This document shows positions 35,171-46,302 of a DNA stretch of 64,000 nucleotides, piece by piece. This stretch comes from Apis mellifera (Eukaryota > Arthropoda > Insecta > Hymenoptera > Apidae): the NCBI RefSeq assembly GCF_003254395.2, contig NC_037649.1, positions 1,649,001-1,713,000 on the forward strand. Reading direction: 5' to 3'. The first letter of the stretch is position 1; each line of letters opens with the position of its first letter. A program made the translations under genes and the position numbers. A model generated the notes under the pieces. It saw only the letters and a list, made by a program, of their open reading frames with translations. It ran no database searches and had not been told where the DNA came from.

Positions 35171-36560
35171 TAAAGATTAGGTTACTTTGTCATCCCAGAT
35201 ACGTATGGATAATGAACTGAAGTTATCTTACAACGTGTATTTGTTTCTTGGTTTTTGCTTTTTGTAATATGATTGTGATTTGATATTACAAATATTATGG
35301 ATAAATATGGATAAAACAGGCTTAATAAGATTATCTGAATAGTCTGATGATCAAGTGATTAATTAAGATTCAGCTTCTTACTTTATTATTGTAATCTATC
35401 TGACTTGGCCAATAAATATATATAACATTATATATATAAATATATATAAAATATATATAACAAATTTAACTTGATAAATAATGTTTGAGATAGGCACTAA
35501 TTTGAAAATTGAAGAAATAGGCATAGTCTAAAAGGGGAACGTGTGAAATAATGCCATTTTTAATTCTGTAATTTCTTTTATTCATTTTATTTTATATTAT
35601 TATTTATATATAAATACAGATGTACAACATGATTTAATCTTGTAGTAATCTATCTGGCTTGGCTAATAAATATATGTATAACAAATTTAACTTAATAAAT
35701 AATGTTTGAGATAGGCAATAGTTTGTAGATTGGAGAGATAGACATAGTTTAAAAGAGAAACATGTGAAATAATGCTCATTGCCATTTCTAATTCTATAAT
35801 TTCTTTTGTTCATTTTACTTTATATTATTATTTATATACAAATACAGATATGTATAACAAATTAATGGAATGTTATAGTAATCTATCTGGCTTGGCCAAT
35901 AAATATATGTATAATAAATTTAATTTGATAAATAATGTTTGTAGATTGAAGAGAAAGGCATAGTATGTCTAAAAGGAGAACGAGTTAAATAATGCTCATT
36001 GCCATTTCTTATTCATTATCTTTTCTTCATTTTATTATTATTTATATACAAATATGTACAACAAACCTAGTTTAACAGAATGTCAAACTGACTGATGAGT
36101 TTGTCAATCTTTGATCTTTAAGATAGGTTATTTCGTATCATTTTTATCTTATTATATCAAACTTAGCCAAAATACACTTGTGTATGATAAATCAAACTTA
36201 ATAAATCAATTTTGAGTAACTATGAGCTCTCAATCTTTTATAGTCTGTTTCAAATGTTAGATTTGTAAAGTAATGCTACTTTTATTTTACAACGTTCGAC
36301 TGATTCGCCATGTGTCACAATAGTTTCAATATCTGGAAGATAGATGTGTAATGTTCATGTCTAGTTATTTATCATCTAGTTTATCATTCCGTTTGGCCTG
36401 GACACGTAAGCCTGGTTTAATAAGCTTTTCAAGTGACCCATCATGAGTTGGCAACCTTCTTGATCCTTGGATGATTGTGATACCTAAATACTACTTTATC
36501 ATCCTGTCTAACTTGTCTACGATATTACTACTTGAATAAATTTGGCTTAATGTATCAGTA
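34945..36560. repeat. Tandem array, about 220-240 bp units, decaying from island
   Basis: Units share GTAGATTGGAGAGATAGACA, AATAATGCTCATTGCCATTT, TATTATTTATATACAAATA and ATCTATCTGGCTTGGCCAAT. Copies are recognisable at about 34950, 35475, 35695, 35925 and, weakly, 36240-36540. The copy at the island edge reads GCAGATTGGAGAGGCAGACG and ATAATGCTCATCGCCATTTC with CCTGACCTGGCCGTG, i.e. the same unit with far more C, G and CpG. Noncoding. Confidence 0.75.
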
Positions 36561-36879
36561 TCAGTAACCAGTATTCTCAATCTTGTCGATTTAATTGATT
36601 TTCCTTGAGATTCTTGCCCTAGATTAAATACAAGAATCATTCCCTTTTAATCGATTCAGATCTTGTGAAAGATTTAATTCCTTTCTTTTTCAAATATGAT
36701 CCGATATATGGATGGTATTAAAATTAATAAATTCAAGGAGAGCAGAGTTGATATATTCGCCCTTCAAATTATCCAATATTTGATTATTGATTAATCCATC
36801 AAGAATCTTATATTCTAAATATATATTTATATTTTTTTTTTTCAAAGAAAATTAATAATTCAATTCATCGAATCTCATC
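36561..36879. other. AT-rich DNA, no gene seen
   Basis: Diverged tail of the array, then AT-rich DNA. Nothing recognised. Confidence 0.45.
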
Positions 36880-37260
36880 GCTCCATTTATCGACTCGATC
36901 TATTCTAGATCAGACCCAGAGGGACGGCGAAGTTTCTTGCTTTCTCCGCGAGAGGCGTTAAAAGTTCCAACGATAATAATAACAACAAGTTGCTCTACGT
37001 AATTTTAAGGGGGCGCGCGATCTCGCGTGCAGCTCGTTTGATAGTAACTGCATTCTGATGTTAAGATAAATTAATTAGATGGAGTTGGTGTAGAGGCGAC
37101 GTCGGTACAGTTGCGGAAAGTGAATTAAATTGTTTGTCGCCGCAGTTAATTCGTTTATAAGGGGATCCGGATGTTGAACGTGTGCGAAATTGTACGAAAA
37201 TAATAGCGAGAGTTATTCGTATTATCGGGAATAATGGTTTCTTCTGCGATCTCGAACGAT
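36880..37260. promoter_or_regulatory. Candidate conserved noncoding island
   Basis: CpG-rich block with GGGGGCGCGCGATCTCGCG near 37009, AAATTAATTAGATGG near 37068 and GGCGACGTCGG near 37096. No open frame of note. A regulatory role is inferred. Confidence 0.3.
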
Positions 37261-37740
37261 AAGAATTCTATTTATTTTTCGTTATCTTGTTATTCCATAT
37301 ACTTTTTCCATCCAGGATTATTGTACATTTATCATGAAAGCAATTATTATTTTTCAATTATAGAGAATAATTTTATCGTTTAAAATATTAATTAAAAATT
37401 TCGAAAAGTAATATCAATAAATTAGTTATTCTTTTGATTGTTTATTTATTTGACATAATTTTTATCGAAGCTTGTAACATTTTTCCATAAACTATCTACA
37501 AATTATCAATTCCATGCATATCATTGTTTAGATCTCAAATATTTAGATCTGAAAGATACTTATTTGTTTAAAATCAAATTCAATTAATACAATTCAGTAT
37601 ATACAAAATATATATATATATAAAAATTTCAGCTATGAAGATATCAATTACAATTCATAAAAAGATATTACATATTACAAAATTTCAAAATTTAAAAAAA
37701 AAAAATTCAAAAAAAAGACCTACTCTACTTTCACGATTTA
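37261..37740. other. AT-rich DNA, no gene seen
   Basis: AT-rich with a short (TA)n at 37610-37622. Nothing recognised. Confidence 0.5.
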
Positions 37741-38300
37741 CCATTATCTTCCTCCTTTTATTTTTCCATTTTTTCCTCTACAAAAACGGTCACGTTCACG
37801 ATGTCTGTGGACACTGTTCGCGCGATCTTAATTAAAAATGGCGGAGGACGCGAGGAGAAACTCGTGAGAATCCGTGAAGACGATGGACGATGGTTGGTTG
37901 AAACGGGCCGATAGACAAACAAGAATCCATTAATCTGGATGGGGGCGTGCAATCGTGGCGTTAATAACGGTGGCTCGATTGAAGATCGAAAGTCTTCCCC
38001 CAATGGGGAAGATAATGCGGCAAGTGGAATTGAAAGTTCGTGATTCTTCATATTTCATTCCCCGCCCGGCCAGAGTTGGGAAATGACGGAATTACGTAAA
38101 ACGGTGGCCTGACGACGATAAAACGGCGGCAGGGGGAGGGGAGGAGGGGATGGAAAGCGTTGGGAAATTCGAAGAACAAAGGGCACAATTATTGGAAAGT
38201 CACGAAACTTCCCCTTTGGCCTCCTCTTTGCGATCGATCCCCTCGTTTATTGGTCGAAATTGTTTTCGTCGATGCGAAAATTTTGTTTCGTAGTAGTTTC
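37741..38300. promoter_or_regulatory. CpG-rich island
   Basis: Complex CpG-rich block including a G-rich run (38131-38153) that falls just short of a clean G-quadruplex pattern. It carries the small frame above. It may be a promoter or enhancer. Confidence 0.3.
37801..37914 (+). CDS. Candidate 37-residue small ORF
   Basis: ATG at 37801 (context CACGATGTC) opens a 37-codon frame ending TAG at 37912-37914. The peptide starts MSVDTVRAILIKNGGGREE and continues with alternating charged and hydrophobic residues, including a DDGRWLVETGR end. It reads like folded protein rather than simple repeat. The frame is also open upstream of the ATG to about 37700, so the start could be an exon boundary. The opposite strand is open too (97 codons, 37758-38051). 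The AAAATGGCGG inside it matches a Pho/YY1 element, so regulatory conservation could mimic coding. No family is recognised. Confidence 0.15.
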   Translation: MSVDTVRAILIKNGGGREEKLVRIREDDGRWLVETGR

Positions 38301-39170
38301 GTTGCTTGTTAACTTCTTTTCTTTCGTTTAGTTTACTTATCGATAAATTAAAAGTTGTGGTCGAGTGATATTTTTAGAGTTATGGTTTCTTTCCTCGTTC
38401 TATTATGATCGTTGTATTATAATTTTCCTGTTGCGTATATTCGTGAGAGATCGAAACAAAAACACGTTGGTCGAGGCTCGTTTATTTAAGTTGTAAATCA
38501 TTTAAGTTCTTCACATTTTTGAACTTTTTTAAACTTGAACAAAATTCAATCTTTGCGTATGAATTATTACCATTTTTGTTAGTTTGTTTTATTTCTTTAA
38601 AAATTTCGACATATTTCTTTTTTAATTTATTGTGTATTACATGATATCATAATTAATTATTATTATTTTAATGATTCAACATTTATTAATATATTAATCA
38701 CCTTTTTATAATAGAGTATCTAATCCTAGTTTTTTACTAAATTTTTTAATGACAAAAAAAATTATAAATAATTATTATAGATTAATTCTAAATTTCACTT
38801 AAAATCAATAAATTTAATTATAAATAAACAATTTAAATTTATATATAATTAACATTTATTACAATATTCAAACATTGATATAATTTATAAAATAAAACGA
38901 ATGAAAATCACGTTAATTATCGATAAAAAATTTGAAATATATTACTTACTCAAACATTTTCATAAACAAGTCCGAATAACTCTTATTAAAAATTCACTTC
39001 TCGTACTATTCGAATCTCGTTATTGTTTCGTCTACGTTTATTCCAAATCTAAACCGTATACAAATGAAAATTAATATCCAAACATTTTCACGCCAAAAAC
39101 CATCGAACCAAACAATATTATTAAATTAATGAAACAGGCATAAACTCGATCGTCCCATTTGCGTATACAC
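38301..39170. other. AT-rich DNA, no gene seen
   Basis: Declining GC from the island, then AT-rich DNA. Nothing recognised. Confidence 0.5.
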
Positions 39171-39800
39171 ATCAAAACTCGTTCCAATTCGTTCGTTTTA
39201 CGGTCTCTCCTTCTCATTTAATTTCACATTTAATCGCTCGATCGAAAATTTAACACCCACGAGATCGTTCGTCATCGAGGAGGAAGGGAAGACGCGGGGG
39301 CGTGACTGTGTTGCAAGTAGTCCCATAAACCGCGGATTAATTTTTAAGAGGGTTTCCCTTAAAAACGTCATCCCTCTTATTTCCAATTTGTAATGTCGAG
39401 TTTTCCACAAATTTGCCCGCGATTACCCGGCTGGCCGACCCCTCCCCCCCCCCCGTTGGTTAGCCAATTTCGCGATATAATCTGCGAAATCCGTGCAATC
39501 TCCCTCTCCCCCCCACCTCGCGCAGCCTTCCCCAACCCCTCCAGATCACGCTAACTTAATGAAGTCCTTATTAACCGCGAGGTTAAAGCAGCCAGACGAG
39601 AAGTCCTCGAAGCCCGGCGAAGGATCGATCGATACTTTTGGTTTACAAATTGGCCGACGAATATCCCACCCATCCACCCCCTCTCCCCTTCCACGACGGA
39701 GGAGCAGACCGACGCCCCTTTATTTGCTAACGAGAAACATTTATTTCCTCTCCTTTCTCCGAGCCGAGTTTTTAAGGAATATTGCGGCCGAGATCTGTTT
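39171..39800. promoter_or_regulatory. CpG-rich island
   Basis: CpG-rich island with C-rich runs (39440-39463 and 39500-39525). Opposed frames of 104 (+) and 86 (-) codons overlap and look compositional. Its right edge reads GAGATCTGTTTGATCTGAACACG (first copy of the array that follows). Confidence 0.35.
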
Positions 39801-39975
39801 GATCTGAACACGTCCCAAGATTTCTTATATTCTTTCTCTCTTCCGAATTTGTGAAAATTTTCGAAGGAATTTTTCTTTCTCTCTTTTTTTTTTTTTTTTT
39901 CATTTCGTAAGATAATGGATGATTTTATTGAATTGTTGTATGAAAAGGAGAATTCAATGATGTTTTGTACTTTGA

Positions 39976-39999
39976 GGTTAGGTTAGGTTAGGTTAGGTT
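39976..39999 (+). repeat. Interstitial TTAGG run
   Basis: Four full GGTTA units plus GGTT. TTAGG is the telomeric repeat of most insects, but the run sits inside a tandem-array unit, so it is interstitial rather than a chromosome end. Confidence 0.85.
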
Positions 40000-40294
40000 T
40001 CTGAGATCTGTTTGATCTACGAGATTTATGCAAACTTTTCATTTCGTTTTCTATAAGATAATGGATGATTTTATCGAATTATTATATGAAAAGGAAAATT
40101 CAATGATGTTTTATTACTTTGAATTTAGGTTAGGTCAGAATCTGTTTGTTCTACGCTTGTTGAGATTTATGCAAACTTGTGAGAATTTTCGAGAATTTCT
40201 TTTTTTTTTTCTCCATTTCATTTTTTGTAAGATAATGGACTTTTTGTTAGATATGAAAAGGAGAATTCAATGATATTTTATACCTTGAGTTTAC

Positions 40295-40312
40295 GTTAGG
40301 TTAGGTTAGGTT
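40295..40312 (+). repeat. Interstitial TTAGG run
   Basis: Three TTAGG units in the corresponding position of a later array unit; other units have one or two. Confidence 0.8.
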
Positions 40313-40930
40313 CTGTTTGATCTACGTTTGCAGAGATTTATGCAAATTTGTGAATTTTTAATAATTTCTTTTTTTTTCCATTTCATTTTCTGTAAGATAA
40401 TGCAAATTTGGATCTTTTGTTGGAAGGAAAATCCAATGATATTTTGTACTTTGAGGTTAGGTCAGATTAGGTTCTGGGATCTATTTGATCTACGCTTGTC
40501 GAGATTTATGCAAACTTATGATAATTTTTATAATTCCTTTTTTTTTTTTTTCTCCCATTTCATTTTCTGTAAGATAATAGATCTTTTATTGAATATGAAA
40601 AGGAGAATCCAATGATATTTCATACTTTGAGTTTAAGTTAGGATCTGTTAGATCTATGCTTGCCGAGATTTATGCAAACTTGAAAATTTTCGAGAATTTT
40701 TTTTTTTTATACCTTGAGTTTGTGTTAGGTTAGATTTTGGGATTTGTTTGATCTATGCTTGTCAAGATTTATGCAAACTTGTGATAATTTTTGATAATTC
40801 TCCTTTTTTTTCCCCCCCATTTTATTTTCTGTAAGATAATGGATCTTTTATTGGATATAAAAAAGAGAATCCAATGATATTTTAGATTGGATTTAGGTTA
40901 GATTAGATGAACATATGCGAAATTTTCTCA

Positions 40931-42408
40931 CTTTTCCATGCTTGAAAAAATTTATGAGAATTTTTTAAGAAATTTTTCAATTGATTTTTCGAAAAGGCAA
41001 TTTTTCGTTTCATTTTGGACGAAATGATGGATCTTGTAATGAGGTGATTTTACGTATTTTGTGAAAAGAGGAATTCAATAATAGATGTTTTGTGCGGAAA
41101 TATTGGATTTAGGTTAAGTGGATTTATTTGATCCATGCAAATTTGTGAGAATTTTCGTAAATCTTGTATTAAATATGAAAAGAGGAATTTAATAATGTAG
41201 ATGTTTTTGTTTGGAAATTTTGGATTTAGCTTAGGTTAATTCTGAAACTGATGCAAATTGAGAGATATTAAACAGAAATTGATTTTTTAATTAAACGTAA
41301 ATAAAATTTTCTTTCTTGACAATAAAATAACAATTTAAATCTTTATAGATCTTCATAGAAACTTAAATAATATAAAATTTAAACTATAAAAAAATGCATA
41401 AGAAAGTCTCAATTACTCGTTGTGATTTCATCATTCTTTATGATCTTAAATCATTTATATGCGAAAGGATATTGTTGCAATAAACAATTTAACGAACAAA
41501 CTTTCATTTATTCATTTATTCTTCTTCTAGCAGTTTTAGCAATTATTAGCATTAATGTTCCAATAATTTTCGTTTTAATTTTCTTCTAATTTTTCTACTT
41601 CTATATCTTATTTATTTATTTATAATATAATATAATATCAAATAATAAATAAAATATATATAACAGATAGCAAAGGCAAGATCTTTGCATATGATAAGAT
41701 TTCATCTCAAATTATGAAGTTTATAAGTCGAAAAGTAAGGAAAGAAATATACTGAGGTTAAATCTAGACAAAGAAACACAGCTTTGAAAAATAGAAATTC
41801 CACGAAGAAAAATTCCATCACAGAAAAACATCTTGATATTTTCTTCAGTTTCTTTGATAGTATATATGCAATGAAATCAAATAACAAATATTAATCGAAT
41901 AGATATCAAATAAAGTAACAAATATTATAAAGAAATACATTTTATAAATACATTAATATTCAAACAATATTAAATTATTTAAAATAAAGTATTTATTAAA
42001 TAAAAATAAAATAAAAATTTTCCTTTAGTGAAATCAAATAATAAATATTTATTAATGTAAATTTTATTACTTTTTAAATATATTATTTAAAATAAAATAA
42101 CAAATTAAATAAAAATAATATAATTTTTATTCAAATGAATTTGAATAAAATTCATTTGAATAATCATCGAAATTAAAATTTATTTTTAAATTGCATTCTG
42201 GATGGATGTAATGCTATTAATTTTTCCATGTAGCAATAACTAAATAAGAAAATACCTATTTATTTTTGCTTACGAAAATTCGTCTTTCTGTCCAATTTCA
42301 TTTGTCGTCTCTTTTCCTCATTTTGTAGCTGTTACACCTTCAACGTTGGAAATTCGAGACATATTTTTCAACGAAGATCCTCGCAAGATGTCCCTTGGAT
42401 AGCACATA
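40931..42408. other. Array tail, then AT-rich DNA
   Basis: Weak relatives of the array continue to about 41240 (GAAAAGAGGAATTCAATAATA, GGATTTAGGTTAAG). 41250-42290 is AT-rich and featureless; 42290-42405 is a mid-GC patch leading into a MITE. No gene. Confidence 0.45.
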
Positions 42409-42770
42409 CACGGTGTGCGATAAATCACGATCATATGATTGATTAATATAAAATATGCAGAATTTATTATTTTAATTTTATTTTCCTATTTTTTCATTTT
42501 ATTTTTCTTCAATGCAATAAATCACGAATGCATAATTTGTTAATATAAAATGTATTTTTATTATCTTAATTTTTTTTTGTGTATATGAATGCGAATATGT
42601 CAAACAAATTATTTACATATATTTTCTAATGAAAAATAAAATGTAGTTGCAAAATATAAAAATATATATATTATTTTAACAAAAATTCTTACACTTTAAT
42701 ACGATTTTTTTGATTTGCCATTATCGATTAATTATATTATTCGAGAAATGATGATTCATTGAACACCCTA
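42409..42770. mobile_element. Short TA-flanked MITE-like element
   Basis: The left end reads CACGGTGTGCGATAAATCA and the reverse complement of the right end reads TAGGGTGTTCAATGAATCA (14 of 19 positions agree), each preceded by TA (42407-42408; 42771-42772). The 362-bp body is AT-rich and noncoding. The left subterminal block (ATAAATCACGA, then TTAATATAAAAT) is repeated at about 42523-42560, an internal duplication. The ends resemble the lone end at 28980-29000. The inverted repeats are imperfect, so the assignment as a decayed Tc1/mariner-like MITE is moderate. Confidence 0.5.
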
Positions 42771-43080
42771 TATTTGCATTTCAATAATATTTTACCTCAA
42801 CTTTGGCATTCCATAGGAAATCTTGTTCACTTAGATATTTTCAAAATAAAAAATTGAATTGTTTGATTTTCTTCTATATTGTTTAATTATATCATAATAA
42901 ATAAATTTATGAATCCAAAATCTTTTGTGAAATTTTTACTATCATTTTAAAAATAAAAATACAATATAATATAAATACAATAATAATAATAAAGCGAATA
43001 AAAAAAGTTGCATAAAATATAAATTTTCATATATGTTGCAATTAGAATAATTAAAAATTAATTGGTATTATCAAAGGACG
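42771..43080. other. AT-rich DNA, no gene seen
   Basis: Nothing recognised. Confidence 0.5.
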
Positions 43081-43100
43081 AAAGATCCTAAAATTTGAAT

Positions 43101-43256
43101 ATGCTTGCGCCAAGGTTGCTTCTCGAATTTTCGCTTAGATATAAAGCTATAAATCAATTTCATAGGGATGTGCGCGTGTTAGCTGCAAGACGTTATCAGA
43201 GAGAAAGAGAAGAACGAAGGGAGGAAGATGATAGAGAGATACCTGGTAATATATAA
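43101..43256 (+). CDS. Candidate 51-residue small ORF
   Basis: ATG at 43101 opens a 51-codon frame ending TAA at 43254-43256. The peptide begins MLAPRLLLEFSLRYKAINQF, then RDVRVLAARRYQ, and ends in a highly charged Arg/Glu/Asp stretch (residues about 33-47) that would favour a helix or coiled coil. It fills a mid-GC patch in AT-rich DNA. CCTGGTAATA near its end (43241-43250) is a passable splice donor and TTTCATAG at 43158-43165 a weak acceptor, so it may instead be an exon of a longer gene. The charged run comes from a purine-rich GAGAAAGAGAAGAACG stretch, which could be chance. Family unknown. Confidence 0.2.
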   Translation: MLAPRLLLEFSLRYKAINQFHRDVRVLAARRYQREREERREEDDREIPGNI

Positions 43257-43505
43257 ATGACATTATACTGTGGTGTCGTGGGATCGTATCTCGAATTATA
43301 AATAAAATATCATACGTCTCGTCACAAGATACATCATCCCTATCGATTACGCTAGATATCGTTGTTCGTGATTCGTTCGTATCATTGCATTACGTTGATT
43401 AATTTTTATAGAATTCGTGGTAAGATATTTTTAATGCTATTTTCCTCTCCAAATTATTGTATTCTCTTTTTCTTTCTTTCTTCATTTATAATTAATATGA
43501 TTATT
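43257..43505. other. Mid-GC patch, no gene called
   Basis: Continues the complex patch. TTCGTGGTAAGATATT at 43416-43431 is a strong splice-donor match (GTG/GTAAGA) with TTTTTATAG eight bases upstream; no exon of sensible size can be drawn. Confidence 0.3.
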
Positions 43506-43510
43506 TAATC

Positions 43511-43720
43511 ATGTTAATTATTGGAATTTAAAAAAAAATCTAATTTTGTTGATATTCTTGTAAGAATGATAAATTTTTTGGTTAATTATTGAATTTAAGA
43601 AAAAAATCTTTTTGTTGATATTCTTGTAAGAATGATAAATTTTTTGGTTAATTATTGGAATTTAAGAAAAAAATCTAATTTTGTTGATATTCTTGTAAGA
43701 ATGATAAATTTCTTGGTTAG
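43511..43720. repeat. Short tandem repeat, about 66-69 bp, three copies
   Basis: GTTGATATTCTTGTAAGAAT occurs with GATATT at 43551, 43617 and 43686, each followed by GATAAATTTNTTGGTTA and AATTATTGGAATTTAAG. Nearly identical copies. Confidence 0.9.
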
Positions 43721-44575
43721 ACGTCTAAGTAAATTGATTATTCAATTTGATTTGATCATAGAATAAAGAAACAAGGATAAATTATGAGAAATAGAAGAAA
43801 TTTGTTCTAACAAATAGATATTTGTACATTAAAATCATAAATATTCTCAGTTCAATTATAAAATTGTCTCATAATCTGTCTAATAATGGTATAATAAAAA
43901 TTAATTTATGTTAACTGTAGTAACATTTTTAATATTGTTTCATAATTCTACTATAATATACATTGAATCTTTTCATATACATTCTATAGTTTTGTGTATA
44001 TTTAAATTCTATAGAAAATTATTTGTCTCAAAATTGTCAAAAATTGTTTCATAATATGTATTGTCATCTTTCCAATAATGATACAATAAATATTCATACA
44101 ATAATGATAAAATTATTAAAAATTATATATAATTCCCTAACAATTCATCATCAATGTACCATTTTATAAATACTTTTCTCTATAGATTTTTTTACACATA
44201 AATTCTGCACAAAACATTCGTAGTCTAATTATAATAACTCAATAGTAATAGCCAATAATTTCATAATGCAATATTTTTCTATCAACGTAATTATACTATT
44301 GAATTCTTTCACTTGATTCATTATCAATTCTATTATAATATTGTTTAAATACTTTCTACATATCACACTGTAGATTTTTGTAAATACAAATTCTGCGTTC
44401 CAATCATAACTTCAATTATAAAATTACAATGCTGAAATGAAAATTCCATCGAGATTCCTCCTCTAACACAATTTCACACTTGACAATCAAAGTGTCATGC
44501 CATAAATCCCTTCCATCCTTTCCACCTTACCGCAAATAACATAACTTCAATTCCTTTACAATTCACCATCCTGGC
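43721..44575. other. AT-rich DNA, no gene seen
   Basis: AT-rich with loosely repetitive words (TTTCATAAT, CTATAGA). No clear array and no gene. Confidence 0.45.
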
Positions 44576-44990
44576 AAACAATTAACGTCTCGCGGAGACA
44601 ACAAACAAACGAAACCCCCTGGCGGCGAATAACCGAACACCTGAAACGGAGTTCCCATCCAGGAAGTCCACAAGCGTTTCGGTGGCGATTTTGGGGCGTG
44701 AGTCCGGCTCGTGTCCCGTTCGCTATAATTGCGTTCCAGGATCGATCAACCAGGTGTAGCAGACGTTAGAGGATGAGCGTAATTTCCCGATTTACTGTTT
44801 TCCTATTATCGTCTCGCGCCCCCCGGCACCCGAACTCTGACCCGCGCTGTTAGTCCGATTGCCGCCAGCTCGACCCGCTTTGTACGTCGATAACACGACG
44901 TATAACATCCCCTGGGCACTCTGTCCCGATATAAGTGATCGCCGACGTAGGGCTAGTGATGGGACCAAGTGTGTCGAGAGTGGATTCGAA
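44576..44990. promoter_or_regulatory. CpG-rich island
   Basis: Strongly CpG-rich, complex block. Minus-strand frames of 86 and 90 codons overlap it and the start of the array; both are open because the array lacks stops on that strand. It merges into the first, GC-rich array units at about 44936. Confidence 0.35.
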
Positions 44991-46251
44991 TGCCGATGAA
45001 AGTGATTCGAATACGGTAAAGCGTCGATAATCGAAACTAGCGATGGGATCAAGTGTGGTGCGAATAAATAGAGCGTTAATTATAGAGTTGAGCGTGTTGA
45101 AAGTGGATTGGAATTGATTCAAATATATTAGAGCGTTAATTATCGAAACTAGCGATTGGATTAAGTGTAAATAAATTCGAATAGAGCGTTAAGTGTATTG
45201 AAAGTGGATTCGAATGTCGTTGGAATTTATTCGAATATATTAGAGCATCGATTATCGAAACTAGCGATGGGATTAAGTGTAAATAAATTCGAATAGAGCG
45301 TTAATTATAGAGTTGAGCGTATTGAAAGTGGATTCGAATGTCGTTGGAACTTATTCGAATATGATAAAACGTCGATGATTGAAACTAGTGATGGAATTAA
45401 GTATGAGTAAATATAATAATTTCGAATAAAGCATCAATTATAAAATTAATTGTGTTGAAAGTGGATTTAAATGACGTTGGAACTTATTCGAATATATTAG
45501 AGCATCGATTACCAAAACTAGCGATGGGATTAAGTGTAAATAAATTCAAATAGAACGTTAATTATAAGATTAATTGTATTGAAAATGGATTCGAATGTTA
45601 TTGGAATTGATTCATATATATTAGAGCGTCGATTATCGAAACCACCGATGGATTTAAGTATGATAATTATAGAATTAATTGTATTGAAAATGGATTCGAA
45701 TGTCATTGGAACTGATTCGAATATACTAGAACGTTTATTATCGAAAGTAGCGATGGAATTAAGTATGAATAAATTCGAATAAAGCATCATAGAGTATAGG
45801 ATTAATTGTGTTGAAAGTAGATTTGAATGTCATTGGAATTTATTCGAATATATTAGAGCGTCGATTATCGAAATTAGCGATAGGATTAAGTGTAAATAAA
45901 TTCGAATAAAGCGTTAATTATAGAATTAAGCGTATTGAAAGTGGATTCGAATGTCGTTGGAACTCATTCGAATATGATAAAGCGTCGATTATCGAAATTA
46001 GTGATGGAATTAAGTGTGAGTAAATTTGAATAGAGCGTTAATTATAGAATTGTGTTGATAATTGTGTTGATAATTGTGTTGAAATTGGATTCGAATGTTA
46101 TAGGAATTGATTCGAATATACTAGAACCGATTATCGAAACTAGTGATAGAATTAAGTATGAATAAATTCGAATAGAGCATCAGAATTAATTGTGTTGAAA
46201 GTGGATTTAAATGTTGTTGGAATTTATTCATATATATTAGAGATATCGATA

Positions 46252-46302
<51 letters not shown>

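Larger units (their letters stand above)
39788..40930. repeat. Tandem array, about 100-170 bp units, with TTAGG runs
   Basis: GAGATTTATGCAAACTT recurs (TTATG at 40026, 40167, 40338, 40506, 40669, 40769), each preceded by ATCTGTTTGATCTACGCTTG and followed by a T-run, CATTTCATTTTCTGTAAGATAATGG and GAAAAGGAGAATCCAATGATAT-type blocks. Units carry GGTTAGGTTAGG-like stretches. Frames of 70-95 codons here are repeat translations. Confidence 0.85.

Noticed and set aside
39976..40312. True telomere end
   Set aside because: TTAGG runs are only three to four units long and lie inside a tandem array with DNA on both sides.
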